64,000 nt of DNA from Oegoconia quadripuncta (taxonomy: Eukaryota; Arthropoda; Insecta; Lepidoptera; Autostichidae). The notes beneath the pieces are model-generated. The model did not search any database. It had not been told where the DNA came from and saw only the letters and a list, made by a program, of their open reading frames with translations. This document shows, one piece after another, positions 24,863-39,800 of this stretch. Location of the stretch: assembly GCA_949316235.1 (NCBI GenBank), contig OX438742.1:38942853-39006852 (forward strand), written 5' to 3'. The stretch's first letter is position 1, and every line of letters begins with the position of its first letter. Position numbers and translations under genes: made by a program.

Positions 24863-27800
24863 CTTAGACGAAAAGTGGTTTATTATTAAATGTATTTGTA
24901 TCATAGGTATCTATAATTAACTAGGTATAATGGAGACGAACCAAATATTAGATACGAGCGCAATGCTGGATACCTCGCTATAATGACATTGTGGTCAAAT
25001 GCGTATCTAGTTAACCATAAAAAAAAAAAATTAAAAAAAAAAATGGAAACTACACCGTCATCTGTATTAAAAGCCAAAAACTACTAAGTCAATGTAACTT
25101 AGTGCTTCTTACTCGACGACAACGCCGTATTTACTTTCGGTTGGCTGTCATAATTCTGAATGTGTTTTTTCGTTCGTCGATTTAATTACTTCAAGAGGCT
25201 TTTAAACTACCGTAACTCATGTTATTTCTTACTGTGATGTTAACTATTATTTTATTTTTAGCTCTTTGTAAAAGTAGGTAGTTATCTCAATACCGGACAC
25301 TTAGCTATTACCAATACTGTGTCCAGTATTAAGGTACATAACTGAAAGTCAATTTTTTTTTTTCGTGTTTATGGGGGAATTACCGGGAAAAACATGGGAC
25401 GCAGAGTCAATGTAAAAATCAAATGATGAAGGTATATCCAATAGTGAATAGTGTAGCCCTATATTGAATATCCCGTTTTAGGGTTCACAAAAATTCCTGG
25501 TTAATTTTTATGAGTTTTGAAAAAAAAAATCATTAAAAATAATGAATTGACATGCCGGTTTAATTCTTTTACTAATGTAAAAAAGTGTTCAGATAAATAA
25601 TGGCTTTTACTAAAATGAATAAACATTATTTTTATTGCATTAGTGTTTTTTTTTAATTTTTCAATAAGTATCCGATATTTGGTACGCCTCCTTTAAAACT
25701 TTATGGTTCCGCATAATTATTGAAAAAAAAAAAACAGATTCATAAATATATTGGTAGTTGTTGGTAAAATATAAGTACGTAACAATTATCACTAAATTTC
25801 AAGTTAATAAGTCAACAGAAAATTCGGGTTAAGGAACCCTAAAACGTGAACAGTGAAGTCTTTAACAGCCAAATAATATTCCAGCCCTTGGAAAGTAATC
25901 TTAAACAATCATCTTTGCGATTGATCTCTATGGAGAAAAATATAATATACGCTTAGATTGATGATTGGTCTCCGCGCCGCTACGACTAGATACCGTCGGC
26001 GTACTCGAAAAATGCGGCAACAAATACTACGCTGTATTCGGCGTACCCGCGCGAGTCACGCCACAAGTTCAAATTTCAAATTTTGGTTTAAGACTGAAGC
26101 AAAAAGCCGGTTTGCGTAGTCAAACTATGTAATAACAATACTACAAAAAACAAGAAAGAGATACTGGCATCACATACCATCAGTAAGTACTGTATAAATC
26201 TACACACTACAATATTGAGTTGCCGCATTCAGGAACCTGTTTTTTCTTCATAGTGCGGTATCTAGTCGTAGCGGCGCGGAGACCAATCATTAATCTAAGA
26301 ATATACGTTTATGTTTCGGAGACTGCTATTGTCCAGTGGTTATCCTGAATATTGACATATATTTCTAACAATGCAATGTGAAATAGGTAGCGTAGGCCTT
26401 AAGGTCTAAGTACGTAAAAAGTGAACTCGCCTTTTTTTTTAAGGAGAATATAAGTATGAAGTACACTATACTTACAACTTGCTAATGAAGACAATGAGCC
26501 ACTGGTGTTACCATCTCCCTCATACGCGTAATGGCGGGCGTCATCCAAAATTTGGTCAGGGTCTCTATCCAGCACAGACTTCTTGTCATCGAGGAAGCCG
26601 GAAATGTCTGGAGTTGCACCTATAACACCGACTAAAGAACAGCAGAATTAAGCACACACATAACTATCATGCATCTACTAAACAAGATTGGGATGATAAA
26701 AAAAAAATGGCTTAATCTATCTATATAACTGTCGCGTTCTATAACAGAAACCGTAATTTAAAACACAGAAATCTAATAAAGGCCACCAACTATCGAAACC
26801 ACAACAATCTGCGACTTCTGCTCCTAGGTTGTCTAAGTATCATTTTACTTTTGAGGGTTTTATGACTCTATCGCGTTATCGTTCACCAATGAGCAAATGT
26901 CTTTTCATTAGTCATACTCGGAAAGAAGGTCTGAGGAGCAGGTTGAAAGTAATACTTTCAGACCTAGGGAGAATCGTTTCAACTGACAACTGTCAAATAA
27001 AAAAACTAGTTCTATTTTCAAATTTCTACTGAACCATGTTCCTTTCTCTACGTCACTCAATTACAGCGCGATGTAAAATTGAAATAACATAAAGTTAAGT
27101 ATTATATTAAAGAATATATATTTTTAATGACTTTATTATAATTGAGTTTCAAATATTTCTTTGGATTTGGACAAAATATTTACCATTTTTTCGATGATGA
27201 AAATGAAAAATAATGGCTAAATATGGCTGACCACCGAAAAAAAATAAACAAAACAAAATAGGCGGAAAAGCTGCAATCCGATCTTCATTTGTTTTTTCGA
27301 GTTGTAGAGTTTTGTTTATAATTCCGTATAGCAGAGATTTGTATTGACCATGTTATTATTTTTACTTTCCTTGTATTCGTAATGAAAAGCACAGTGTTTA
27401 CATCGGGTTAAAGACTTATTTAGTCCCTAGGATAACAATGTACTATTAAGAAGCGAGCCACCTACCCCAATAGATATGTAATGCGAAAGTTTTCTTTGAA
27501 TATTCTGTAAAATTAAGTAATATGGTTGTCGTAAATGGACCAAGCGTGGCTTCATCATTAATGAGACGTGAATATAGAATGCATATCGGTGATATTATAT
27601 AGAAAATCTTTTGTTATAATCTACATTTTGACCACAGATTACCATGTTGATACACAAAGTTGATATTTTGCTGAGGCTCCAACCTATTTGTCCACTACGT
27701 TAGAAAATTTAACTATAATTAATGATCATGTAGTATAATTTTTTTAAGTGGATGATAAATATCTTTTTATTTTTTTATTTATTTTAAAGCCAGATAATGT

Positions 27801-30800
27801 ATGACAACGTTCAAGTGGGTTCGCTGCAGTCTGTATAGAAACATTAAATTAACCGCACATATTGAATATTGTGAGTTGATAAGGTTAACTTATTAGTAAT
27901 CTGTGATAAGGTGCTTAATAATGTTCATACATAGGTTTCCAATACCACCACGCGACTATAATGAGATGCTGAAGCTATAGTTTGGCGTTCTCGCCCGTTC
28001 TCGCTCGCTCGCTCGCTCGCTTCAGGTCTTGGTGGTGGGTGGTCTGCGCTTCGAGGCCAATACATATCAGAACATAAATGAAGTTGCAGATTGTTTCAAT
28101 TTTCAACCGGATTCAATAATGTACCTAATCTAATTAAATCTAGGGCTTTGCTTTTTAAATTGTACAATTAACAAATTATATTTGGAGCGTAGCGCTTTAT
28201 GAGTGCCGGCTGTTGGTAAGTTTTGAGACGTTGTGGTATTCGGAGGCAGTCAGCCAAGTCGGTGGCCTTATTAGCGACTTGAAAACTCTGACGATGAAGT
28301 CGTCACTGCTTTAATACAAATCCACCATCCGCACTCAACCCGCGCGCGGCTGAGCCCCATTAGAGGGGGGGTAATTGTGCCAAATGAAGAAATACCCAAT
28401 AAACATTATAATATAAATAGTGCAAAATTGTAATGAGAGATCTTTTACAGATGCCAATAAAAGATATCTTCAGAAATCACCGGTGGTGATCAAAACGAGT
28501 AGCTAAACGTTGTTCAATTAGCAAAAACCTTTTCTGTAGAAAACGTTTCATGAAATTGGATAAAAGTGAAGATGCTAATACTGTGGCCGTGTGTGGCCTC
28601 TTCTTCTCGCGGTTGTCGTAAATGGCGACTAAGGGATTGTCAGCGTAACAGTTATATATAGATCAGTAAAATGCAGTGACATCATAGATGAAAAATACTG
28701 AATAAAAAAAATTAAGCAATGAGCTTGAGCCCACTCTGACTGTGGGATAAAGCGGACAACAAAATCAACAAAAATCGTAAAATGTACGCTGTAAAAATGT
28801 AAGCTGTCGCCTCTTCACGTTATACACGTGTATAATAGGATCGACTTACCAGGACCGTGCATGTAATGCGGATGTCTCGCTTGCGGCCCTTCGTACATTT
28901 GTCTAAGGACATGAAGGTCGTATCCTGCATCTCCCTCGCCGCCCCCTTCGTCTTCATACGCAATGATATTTTCCCTGATATCGTCCAGTTCCTTTTCAGC
29001 CCAAGTGTCATTGCGTTTGCGATGGACAACAACAGCTAACAGGAGTACTGTGGGGATATTGTTAGATTAAAAATCCGAATATAAAGTTTATACTAACAGC
29101 AATTATACATTTAATAAGCAATAAGAGTGCATGGACATTTAATACGAGGTCTGGTAATAACTATCCATGCACGTGCTTGAGGTAATGGTTTGATAAAGGA
29201 AATGACTATATTACAATCAATACCCCTATCGTGTCTTACCAACCGATTCTAAAACATACAATATAAACATTAACAACAAAACATTTAGAAATTATCGCAT
29301 GGTTGGCAAACACTTAAGGAGCACTGTTTGGTTTCATTTGTAATTCGCATGGCATTATTAATTTTGGTCTGTTGATCGTAAAGCACAACGCTGCGGTAAG
29401 CGGTTTTTAATGCTTTATATACGATTAAGTATTCCGCCGATTACGGTCAGCGGTGATGAGTAAGATCAACAGACCGAAGATATATTTAGACCAAGCACTT
29501 ATAGGCGACAGAAAAAAAAAATTGTTTCTAAACTAACACTCTATGGAACTAGCCAATTATATAAACAAACCGTCATATTGAAATTGTCTCTGAATGATGA
29601 GTTTACTAGTGATGGGCAAGACACTTACTTACTCCTTTACTTGTGTCAAACCATATCGAACGCAAAAAAACAGGTATAGGTACGAGAGAGATCCGAGATC
29701 GTCGTTTGTTTACATAGTTAGTAAGTTCCTAGAATGACACATTTAAACAATAACTAAAATATGGGAAAACATTTAAACATTGCTTTAACTACTCTAAACA
29801 ATAACTAAAATTTCGTTCAACTACACAGTCTATACACATTAAAATTACAACTAAAATACCTACAATCTACACATCAGAACTAAAATTTATAAGAAATAAA
29901 CAGAATAAATAGAATACATAAAAAATAAATATAGAATCTCTTTTCAGGAAGACCGCGATATCTAATATAATGTCGTTTCCATTTATAAATAAATATTTAT
30001 TTATTTTTTATATGAAAGGGCGGCAAACGAGCATGCGGGTCACCTGATGGAAAGCAATCACCGCTGCCCATGGACACCCGCAACACCAAAAGGGTCACGG
30101 ATGCGTTGATAATAAATAAATAATGTAAATTAAAACAGAAACAAACTACTGATTCATCTAAATGAACTACACACGATGCGAAGTAGACCTTCCCTGTCAT
30201 GAAATTAACATGACTGCAAGATGCAAGGAGCAAACTCGCATATCAACGCTTCTGCCACGTCCTTCCCGTGCAGTCTAGCGTTGAAAACAATTGTATTTGA
30301 GTGTGAACTGTTTCGGAAAATAACACACGTCTGATCAGTTGTATATATATGAGTGCTACTAAGGCTATTTATTGAACGGCCTTTGAAATGTGTATTGATT
30401 ATATAACACACCAAGTACAGCCTTTAGACGGTCATAATAGCAGCGATACAATTTTTAAATCGCCTGTCCTGAAAACGCTGGGGCAGGTTTCGACAGATTT
30501 GTTGCGATTGCTTTTCGGTGTTTTTTATTTTCTTTATTCTTTATTGCACAAGAAATAGATTATAGTTAGAAAATGTGTACAAAGGTGAGCTTATCGCTAA
30601 AGAGATCGCTTCCAGAAACCCTACTCGAGGTTATTATTATTATTAAATACTTGAAATAAAATAAAGTCACGACCTTTTTATCCCAAATGGGGTCAGAGAT
30701 ATCCTAAACACAAATAGTCTTGAGTCAAACAATGTCTTACAAAACCGTTTACAGTTTTATCGAGTATCACCAAATTAGTGTTTGTTTGAGTTTGACGACC

Positions 30801-33800
30801 TGTTTGGTGTAGTGGTTAGCAACTCTGGCCACTATACCAAAAGGTTGCGGGTTCGAATCCCGCTAGGGGCATATGTTTGTGTAATGAATACGGACATTTG
30901 TACCCGAGTTATGGATGTTTTCATTTATAATAAGTATTTATTTACAAAAAAAAATGTATTTATGTAGTATATCAACCATCTGGTATCCATAACACAAGCC
31001 TATAGTTGCTTACTGTGGAACTAGATGGCGCTGTGTGTATGTCTAAGGATATTTTATTTTTTTATTTTTTATTTAGTTACGATGTAGACGTGATATTAAT
31101 TAAGTACTTATCTCAAAAGAAGTTTTTGAGTAGTTTGGCGAATCTGTCTTTGTTGGGCTCATTTCTAAAACATATTGAGTAGGTAAGGTACGCGTTTATT
31201 AGGGGTTCTATCACCGTAATAGTTATTTACTCAGGGGACTTAAAATTTTGTATATACAAGCTCGATGTGTGTATGTATGTGCCATAACCCAGTCCAGAAA
31301 GTAGAAGCAGATTCGTACAGAGACCTTCGAACGGTAATAATTGAGTCCGGCTTTATATTTTCTCTTGAAGAACAAAACTGATCCATGGGCCACCAATTTT
31401 TCCCAAACTCATGATGAATAGTTCCCATTAGAACATCCAGTAGTACTTATTTTCCTCTGGATCCTGTTGTTGACAGACTCTTGCAGATCTTTAGTATAGA
31501 AGTAACTATACATCTTGCTCCGCGTCTAGGATTCTTTGATTTTATAAATTGGTATCAGGACAGCAGAATAATGATGGATTTATTTATGGCATTAATGCAA
31601 AATGATAGAATGTCTTTAATTTTTGACGACCAGTTGGTGTAGTGGATAGTGGACCCTGTCAGCAAAACCAACGGTTGCGGGTTGGATTTTTTTGTGATGA
31701 ATATGAACATTTATTCCCGACTCATGGATCTATATATAAATATTTATGTACGTTTATGCGTTATCTAGTATCCATAGTACAAGCTTTGCTTAGTTTGGGA
31801 CTAGATTATTGGTGTAAGTGTCCTTCTAATTATTTCTATTTTTTTTTTTTGCCAATTATAATCATAAAATAATTTTCGAAATAAATGTAACGAAATTTGC
31901 CTAACTAAAATAAAAAACTTAATTTGAAGCGTTATTTTTTCCGTCAGTCCGTTCTCCTTAGGTATATCATGCATGTTCTATGGATATGATGTAGAGGCGA
32001 ATGGAAATTTATAAAAACTACGTTTAATTAGTTTTGAAAATTTATCCGTAGTTAGTTTTATTCTTTACGACGACGACACTTAATTGTGCCTTCATAAAAA
32101 GCATAAACGGTTTTGTATACGTATATCGAGAACGACATAATCAAACAAAATGTAGTTAAAGTACCGTCTAATTAGACGGCGGAAGCGTTACGTTGTTCTT
32201 TGTGGATTCCATTATCATCTCAGCCCGTAAACATCCCACTGCAGGGATATAAGCCTTCCCTAGTATATGAGGGAGTATGCGCCATAGTCCACCACGCTTG
32301 CCCAATGCGAGTTGGGTTAGGTTTTGGATGGGTGGTGAAACTCCCTAAACTGCAGTGGGGACCATATATTGCTTCAATTGCAACAAACTTAAATTCAGTA
32401 GTATTTGCAGTTAAATAAATTAGACGACTAAGCCGACGAGATCGTGGGCCGAAAGCTAGTGACTAATAAATACATTCACTTCAATATCTTCACAAATAAA
32501 TCCATATCTACACTACTTTGAAAATAAATCGTTAACCACGATATTCGTATGAAATTATCCCATAAACATGATACAAAAAAAAACAAAATTGTCGCTAGCC
32601 ACCCAAATGACAAATCTAACTAAATTATAAATGCGAAAGTTTGGATGTTTGTTTACTTGTTTGTTGCTCAATCACAGCGAAACGGATGAACGGATTTGGG
32701 TGAAATTCGGTATGTAGGTAGAATATACACTGGATTGAGATATAGGATAATTTGTAATTTTTTTAATGGATTTTTTTTTATCCCAATAAAATGAGTAGTT
32801 CCCACGGGATAAACAAATTTCAGCGTTATAGTTATGGCGGAGGCGAATTTCCAGCCACTTTTAATTATATGACCCATATATTTAAAAGTGACTTTTAGAA
32901 TCGTCAATTATAGCCTAGTATAGACTAGATATAAAAAAAACTGTGTTCTTGACACCATATAGCGACACTTCGAACTACACGGTAATATTTCCTTTTTTTA
33001 AACATCTCGTGGACCCGCTCCGTAACAGTACGGTATGTTCATACAATTTTACTACACTCTGAGGGTAATAAAGTGTCACTTTGTGATTGCCATATTGAAA
33101 AGTAATGAGGAAATCTGTGCATTATGGCTACTAATTAAATCGATCATTTCCTTAAACAATCAGGTAAAAATATCACGAATGTGTTCTTTAATTTATTGCG
33201 GGCAGTGGCGCCGCGGCGCGTCGGTAGCTGCTTTTAAAATTTTACTTGCCAGTGGATCTAGAGGATTAAACTCTGGAAAAAATAATGTTGTCGAACTTGC
33301 CATTTGCTTGTGTGTTCTACATGATAAAATTTTGGTGGGCCGGCCACAATTTTGCCAATTACAAAACATTTCATGTACAGGATCGAAATTATTGCAGTCG
33401 GTGGAGAAAAAATTGTTTAACTCGTTAAATGACACGTGGGTCTAGTTAAATATTGAGTATACCAAATGAGCAAACACTCGTTTGTCACAATAGACAGGAA
33501 TATTGCTTTCCAAGATTTGTAAATGGAGGAAGAACTTCTCATAACGAAATTTATTTTTATAACTTCAATGAATTTAATAGAACTTATTGAAGGAAAAGTA
33601 CCTCGGCAAGAAGGCCAACTCTAATGTCAAAAGGCATTCCATCCTGTATAATGTACCTATAGCATTGAAAAATACAAAGTGTTCACTGTCACAATGGGGA
33701 TGAGTGATAAGCATAGGCACGCAATTTGGGGGCACGAATAAAATGAATTGTCACTTTTTTACAGTTGTGGAGAATCTACCAACCAAAAAAAAAATCATAT

Positions 33801-36800
33801 GAGCATAAATATCGAATTAGTCCGATTAATGAATGACTCAAAGGAGGGTATAGAGTGCGGAAACCTAAGCGATTTCTTCAGAAACTTATTTAGAGTGTTT
33901 AGAGAGAAAACATATTAAAAATCCTGACGTCTAGGAGGCGAGGCGGTGGGGGGGTCTCAATTTTATGCTTTTCGCCAATATCTCAAAAATGAAGCTTATA
34001 AAATTCTCTATAACTTTGATTCTATATACTTTTTCCATATTGCCAACGTCGGCGTATAGACTATATGATTCCCATACAAACTTGGCCAACCTTTTTCACC
34101 ACCTTAAGGGTTGAATTTTGATAAATCCTGAAATACGTAATTCATTATTCATATTGTATCAAGTTTTAAGCTAATCGATAAGACAAACACAAAGTTTGAT
34201 ACGAACTTTCACCCCCTATTTCACCACCATTGAATTTCCAAAAATCCTTTCTTAGTGGGTGTTCACGTCACATAAAGTACCTACTGTCCAAATTTCATGT
34301 TTCTAGCTCCAGTGGTTTGGGCTGTGTGTTGATGAATCAGTCAGTCAGTCAGTGAGCACGAGTCTCTTTATATTATAGATGGCACTTATCCAGCGCGCGT
34401 AGTTCGAAAACGAATGAGAATATGAAAAAAAAAACTGTATATAATCAAAGTTATAGAGAATTTTATAAGCTTTCATTCCATCTTAGAACATGTTCGCTAT
34501 AACGCTTCATTTTTGAGATATTAGCGAAGAACCTGAAATTGGGACCTTTATCACCTCGCCCTCTCCATCCGCCTCGTCTTCTAGACGTCAGGATTTAAGG
34601 TATGTTTTCTCCCTAAGCAGCCTGATTAAGTTTCTGAAGAAATCGCTTATATTCCCGCTCACGCATTCTACAACTACTTTATTAATTGAACTAAATGCGG
34701 AGTATCGATACTTATTCCTAAATAGGCATGTGAACCGACGAGACCGGCCGGTACAGTAGCCTGTACCGTCCAACACATATAGGTACGACACGCATGTGCT
34801 CAACGTATCACGCATATCTTCATACACCTAGTTAGGCATACTCTCAGCCCGTAAACATCCCACTGCAGGGATATAATATATGAGGGCGAATGGGCCATAG
34901 TCGACCCACCGTGGCCCAATGCGGTTTGGGGATTTCACACGCCTTTGAATTTTTATTTCTCAGGAATTCCGGTTTCCTCACGATGTTTTTCTTCACCGTT
35001 TCAGAGCAGTCGGTTAAATGGACATAAGTAATCAAATTAAATTTAAAAACTCATTGGTACATGGCCTGCCTCCCAAATCGGGAGACCGCGTCTTAACCGC
35101 TGAGGCCGATGCCATTAGCCACCGACGCCATTTTCGCTTTCTTTTTATTATTCCTATTCTTGCTTCGAACTTTCTTTCTCTTTTATATACGCTATAAAAT
35201 CGTTCGTGCCTCCGAATTGCCACCCATGGTGGTAAGATCTAAAAATTAACATTTTCGGAACACAGACAGTGTGAAACCGTCAGTGACACAAAAAGGTTAA
35301 GATAAATATATTAAAAATCCAATCGTTAATTGACCACATGTAAGAGAATTAATTTCTGTATTTTTAGAACTAAAAATTGTAGCTGGCAAAGTACATTGTT
35401 TATTAAAATTTCATTACCACTATTGAAACGAATTTCACGAATTATAAAAGTACAAATTTTGAACATTTATTAATTTATTCATTCGTATAAGAATCTAATG
35501 TTTTGGGTTCAATAATTTGTTACTCATGGACTCACTAATTAATTACTTACATAGGTAACTAAGCATTTCCATACAAAATGCCTTACCAATATTAGGTAAC
35601 TATACCTCTAGGCACAGCAGGGGAAAAGAAAATGTGATATTGAGTTTGACAAAAACGCAGCTTTGACCAGCAGTCTTAAATCATTAAAATGTGTAAGAAA
35701 AAAGAAATAGCGCAACAACAGTTTACACAAAACCTTTGCAACAAACATATTTAATTCACCAGCTAGAGTTTCATCAGTATTGATGTGCTATCAACAATAG
35801 CACATCAATACTGATGAAACTTTCTTACACTTTGGTCGATTGAAGTTTATTAAGGTTATTTTACGACTCGGAGTCCAATTCTCGCGCGCAATAATCAGGT
35901 CTTATAATAATTAAAATTAAACTAAAGTTAATTAAGAATGACTAGAACTATTAACTCACTTATTAGAACCGCGACGCAGACTAGTATCGCAATAATAAAA
36001 TGGTTATTTATCCCAAGAGATACTGCCCTCTGGGCAACATTCGCACAGGAGTCTACAATTTCGTGGCAGCGCAACGGAGTTCCGAGGTCAAACACCTGAG
36101 GACAATATTATAATTAAATCATTATATAGGGTTGTTGATGGTCTCTCACTCGTACTTAGTACTCTTTGCAGAAGCGATCCGAATCTTCAAAGATTTATCA
36201 TTGATAATGTTCTGATCGAAATGTGAAACACTGATCAAACTTAGCTTACTGCGAGACTGGTATATGTGTGAAACGAAAGTTCGGTATGATCAAATAAAAT
36301 CAGTCCATACCGCTTCAAAACGGAATATACATTATTAGTTATTTGATCGCAACGCTTCTGAGCTCAGGTAAGAGTGATAAATTATGTTTTTTATTTACTT
36401 CCTCGAAGATTTATGGACTCATATAAATAATATGATATAACATATTATTGATATAATTTCATTTCATATAATGCTGATTTAATATAATGTATTTTTGTTA
36501 TTACTAAAAATACTCTTGGTATATAGTCCCCGAGGGTGCACGGGTCCTAACCAGCGAGGGTCTTGACTTTAGACTTCTGTCATCCCTGATTATTTAAATT
36601 TTATATTTAAATTTATGTCATAATTTATACAGTTTCTTGAAAGTGTGATTGTGGTCTTATAATATGTATTATTATCAAATGCGACTGTTGACAAAAGCAG
36701 AAAAACTTTTTGTATGAATAATAACCCTTATTTCAAATGAGAATTATACAATTATTAGGTTAAACGTTTATTACAGGAAACGTTTATTATATTAAATGAT

Positions 36801-39800
36801 ATTATATGAAGTTTTATTCTAAGAAATGTAAAATATATCAATTTAACGTTATTCCATTCGAAATTAGATTTATTGTTTTATATGGAATATTACACACTCG
36901 TTATATTAGGTTTTATGGTCGCGATACTTACAAAATTGTCTTGTGTGACATTGCTGATGCATCCTGCAAAGCCCTTGTCGGTCGGCACATATTTCCAGCC
37001 AAGCTTCGCGCCTAACTTTTTAATATCAAAGTTAACTCCAGCAATCAGGAGAGGCCCGTGCACTAAAGAAAAATGACAATTAAAAAAGCTACAAACAAGC
37101 ATCGTAGGTCTAGGTATCTGCCGAACCCAGAAACATAAGGTCCTGTTATGTGTCAAATATCCTATTTATCGATTAGTAAAAAAAGAAAAAATAGGTGTTT
37201 ATTTTCTCAAACAATATCGTATCATATAAATTGATTTTCCTGCAGTCGGAGGTCTTTATAATTTAGCGTCTTCATTGCGTCGGTATTGACCTCCGACTAC
37301 GGAAAATCAATTTTTGTGATAAAAATAATTAAAACAGGATATATACGTATAAATAATTAATTTACAACTTTTTCAATCAACATCGCCTCAAGAGAAATTG
37401 GATAAATAAAAAATAATGTGAGCCAGCATTATGAATGACTGACAGGTTTAAGAACAATATAGTTACGTGCTTTGTTACATGTAACTTTGTAGATTAGTCG
37501 GATTGTAAACAGGGGTTTAGCGATGACGCCACGCCTGATTAAGAAGAACTTTCCACTAGGTAACATAGCCGAATTCAGCCGAAAATTATTAGATTTCCAT
37601 ACTAAAGGTGGTTTCAGAATGTTTTAGTTTGTATGGGTAATCCATAATTTTTTTATCGAATTCGACTATGGTACCTTGGGGAAAGTTATTCATAATCAAG
37701 AGTGACGTCACCAGTTAATGGGCTTTACACGAATTCAAATTCACCCCGTATAGAAATAACCATGCATTTGCTTCGCAAGTTACATATTGATGAATGAAGA
37801 ATCGAACTTCTTAGTGCGAATATTCGGTATATTAATTTTACGGGTGGAATCCCTCCCCACGCCTAGTGGTCCGAAGATGGAAGGGTGGAATAAGATTATG
37901 TAATTCCAACGCGCACTCCCCAAAATGCAAAATTGTACAAGCTTTGGTTATTTTGGGACTAGATGATTGGTGTAAATGTCCGAAATATTTATTTGTAAGT
38001 AGATCAATATCAACATTCGATTTCATTTTTCCGAATGGTGGATGATAACTTAGAACCAATGGGAACTCAGACACCGACTTCGTTAGCGAACTGTCGTATC
38101 AAATGCTGATTTATGTTGTAAAAAATGCATCACTTACCAAGGAAAAGTGACCAAAAAACATGCTAGTATCTTTTAAGTATAACAAACATTTCTCGTACAC
38201 ATAAGTATACATAAAATTACTCGAAAATCTCATAGTTTTAATAAATATTGTAATTTTTTTCTTGCAATTTTATTTGACCTATGTAAAGATTGGGAGCGTG
38301 GAAAAAAATATTTAGTTGAGCGCCGTGGCTTCGGCCATTTATTGTCAGCAGTCCTATTAGTTTTCGCGGATCCTAAGAGATGGCACTGTTTTACCTACTA
38401 ACAAAAGCACGAAAAAGATTTGTTCGCGCGACCATATCCGCAAGGTCTTGCAAGTTTTTTTTACTTATGTAAAAAATCTACTTCCTGTGACGTGGAACAC
38501 GCCTGTTTCACTTCATTCAAGTACTTTACACTCTGCACAACAATAAATAACTATGGTCGAAATAGGCGACCTCACCTCTGGGAGGTGGAGCCTTGATTAG
38601 TCATTTCCCTTCAGTCTCTTTGCCTTAAAAAGTGTACTCACCGTTAACTAGGTCTTCGTTGTCCGTCGGTGGCGAACCAATACTCATGCAATCAGACTTC
38701 CTGCAATCATCCACGAGTAGTTCGGCCGACTTCTTCATTAACAAGACTTGCACATGATGTATTTTCCCATCATCACATTTAACGGCCGAGTTGTTTATTC
38801 GAATTGTGCCGTTCCCATAGTCGATGTACAGCTCCACATATCCGTCAACTAATTGCATAGCCATAAAATCTGGTAACAAAAGGATATAATCAGTAGTGTT
38901 CAATATTTATCAGGAAACAGGCCTAAATATCATCCAGATAAACCAAATCAACTGTTTTAGAAGTATCTTTCCACCAAACATATCTAAAAACCTATCCCCG
39001 AGTTTAATTTTAAATATAACATTTTTTAATTCTCTCGAAAGACTATGATATCGAAATACACTAAAAACTGTATTAAAAGCTAAATATCTTCGGAACGGCT
39101 TCGTCGATTTTCACACACGCGCGCGCACACACGCAAATGCTATCGCTATCAGAGAGGTTTCCAATGCAACACCAAGTATTCGTTTAAAATACATTCCTAC
39201 CAATTCCTTTGGTAAGTCAACACACCTCGATCTGTGTAATTTAATTATTATTACAATAGCGTACTGTATTTTCTTATCTGTTGTGCAATAAAGTGTATTT
39301 GTATTGTATTGTACAACCAATTAAAAAATTTTTTTTTTTTTAATTAACACACATAAATAGGTCGTACCTGAGTGGCTGTGCAGGTTTGTCAAAAAAATTA
39401 TGTATCCTATCACCTATACATACACCTATACTAAACCCTACATATATGTATTTGCAATTACCTAGAGTAATACGGTATCATCGAGCTGATCTGCTGATGG
39501 AGCTGTATGGTGGTTTAGTTTATTTAATTCAGATAGTACATTAATTACTAGGTTATCGCGACGATTTGTAGGTACGTGAAAATGAACGTGGCCATCAGAT
39601 TACTATTGTCTAAGTATTAGGGTTACATAACTTTCCGTAGTAGAATTTCTTTCTGATCCGTAGTCTAAGGTAATAATGTTTTCGAATTTTATATTTTCCG
39701 ACACCTTTGTAGACATAGGGGAGAGCCGGGCATAGTTTATAGAATTTTCAAAAAAAAATGTAATAGATGGCGCTTCAATCATAAAAATGTCTATGTATAA

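Noticed and set aside
28857..29039. Open frames on both strands over cadherin exon 11
   Set aside because: The real reading is the third minus-strand frame, which gives the conserved [16 protein letters not shown] motif and joins neighbours in phase.
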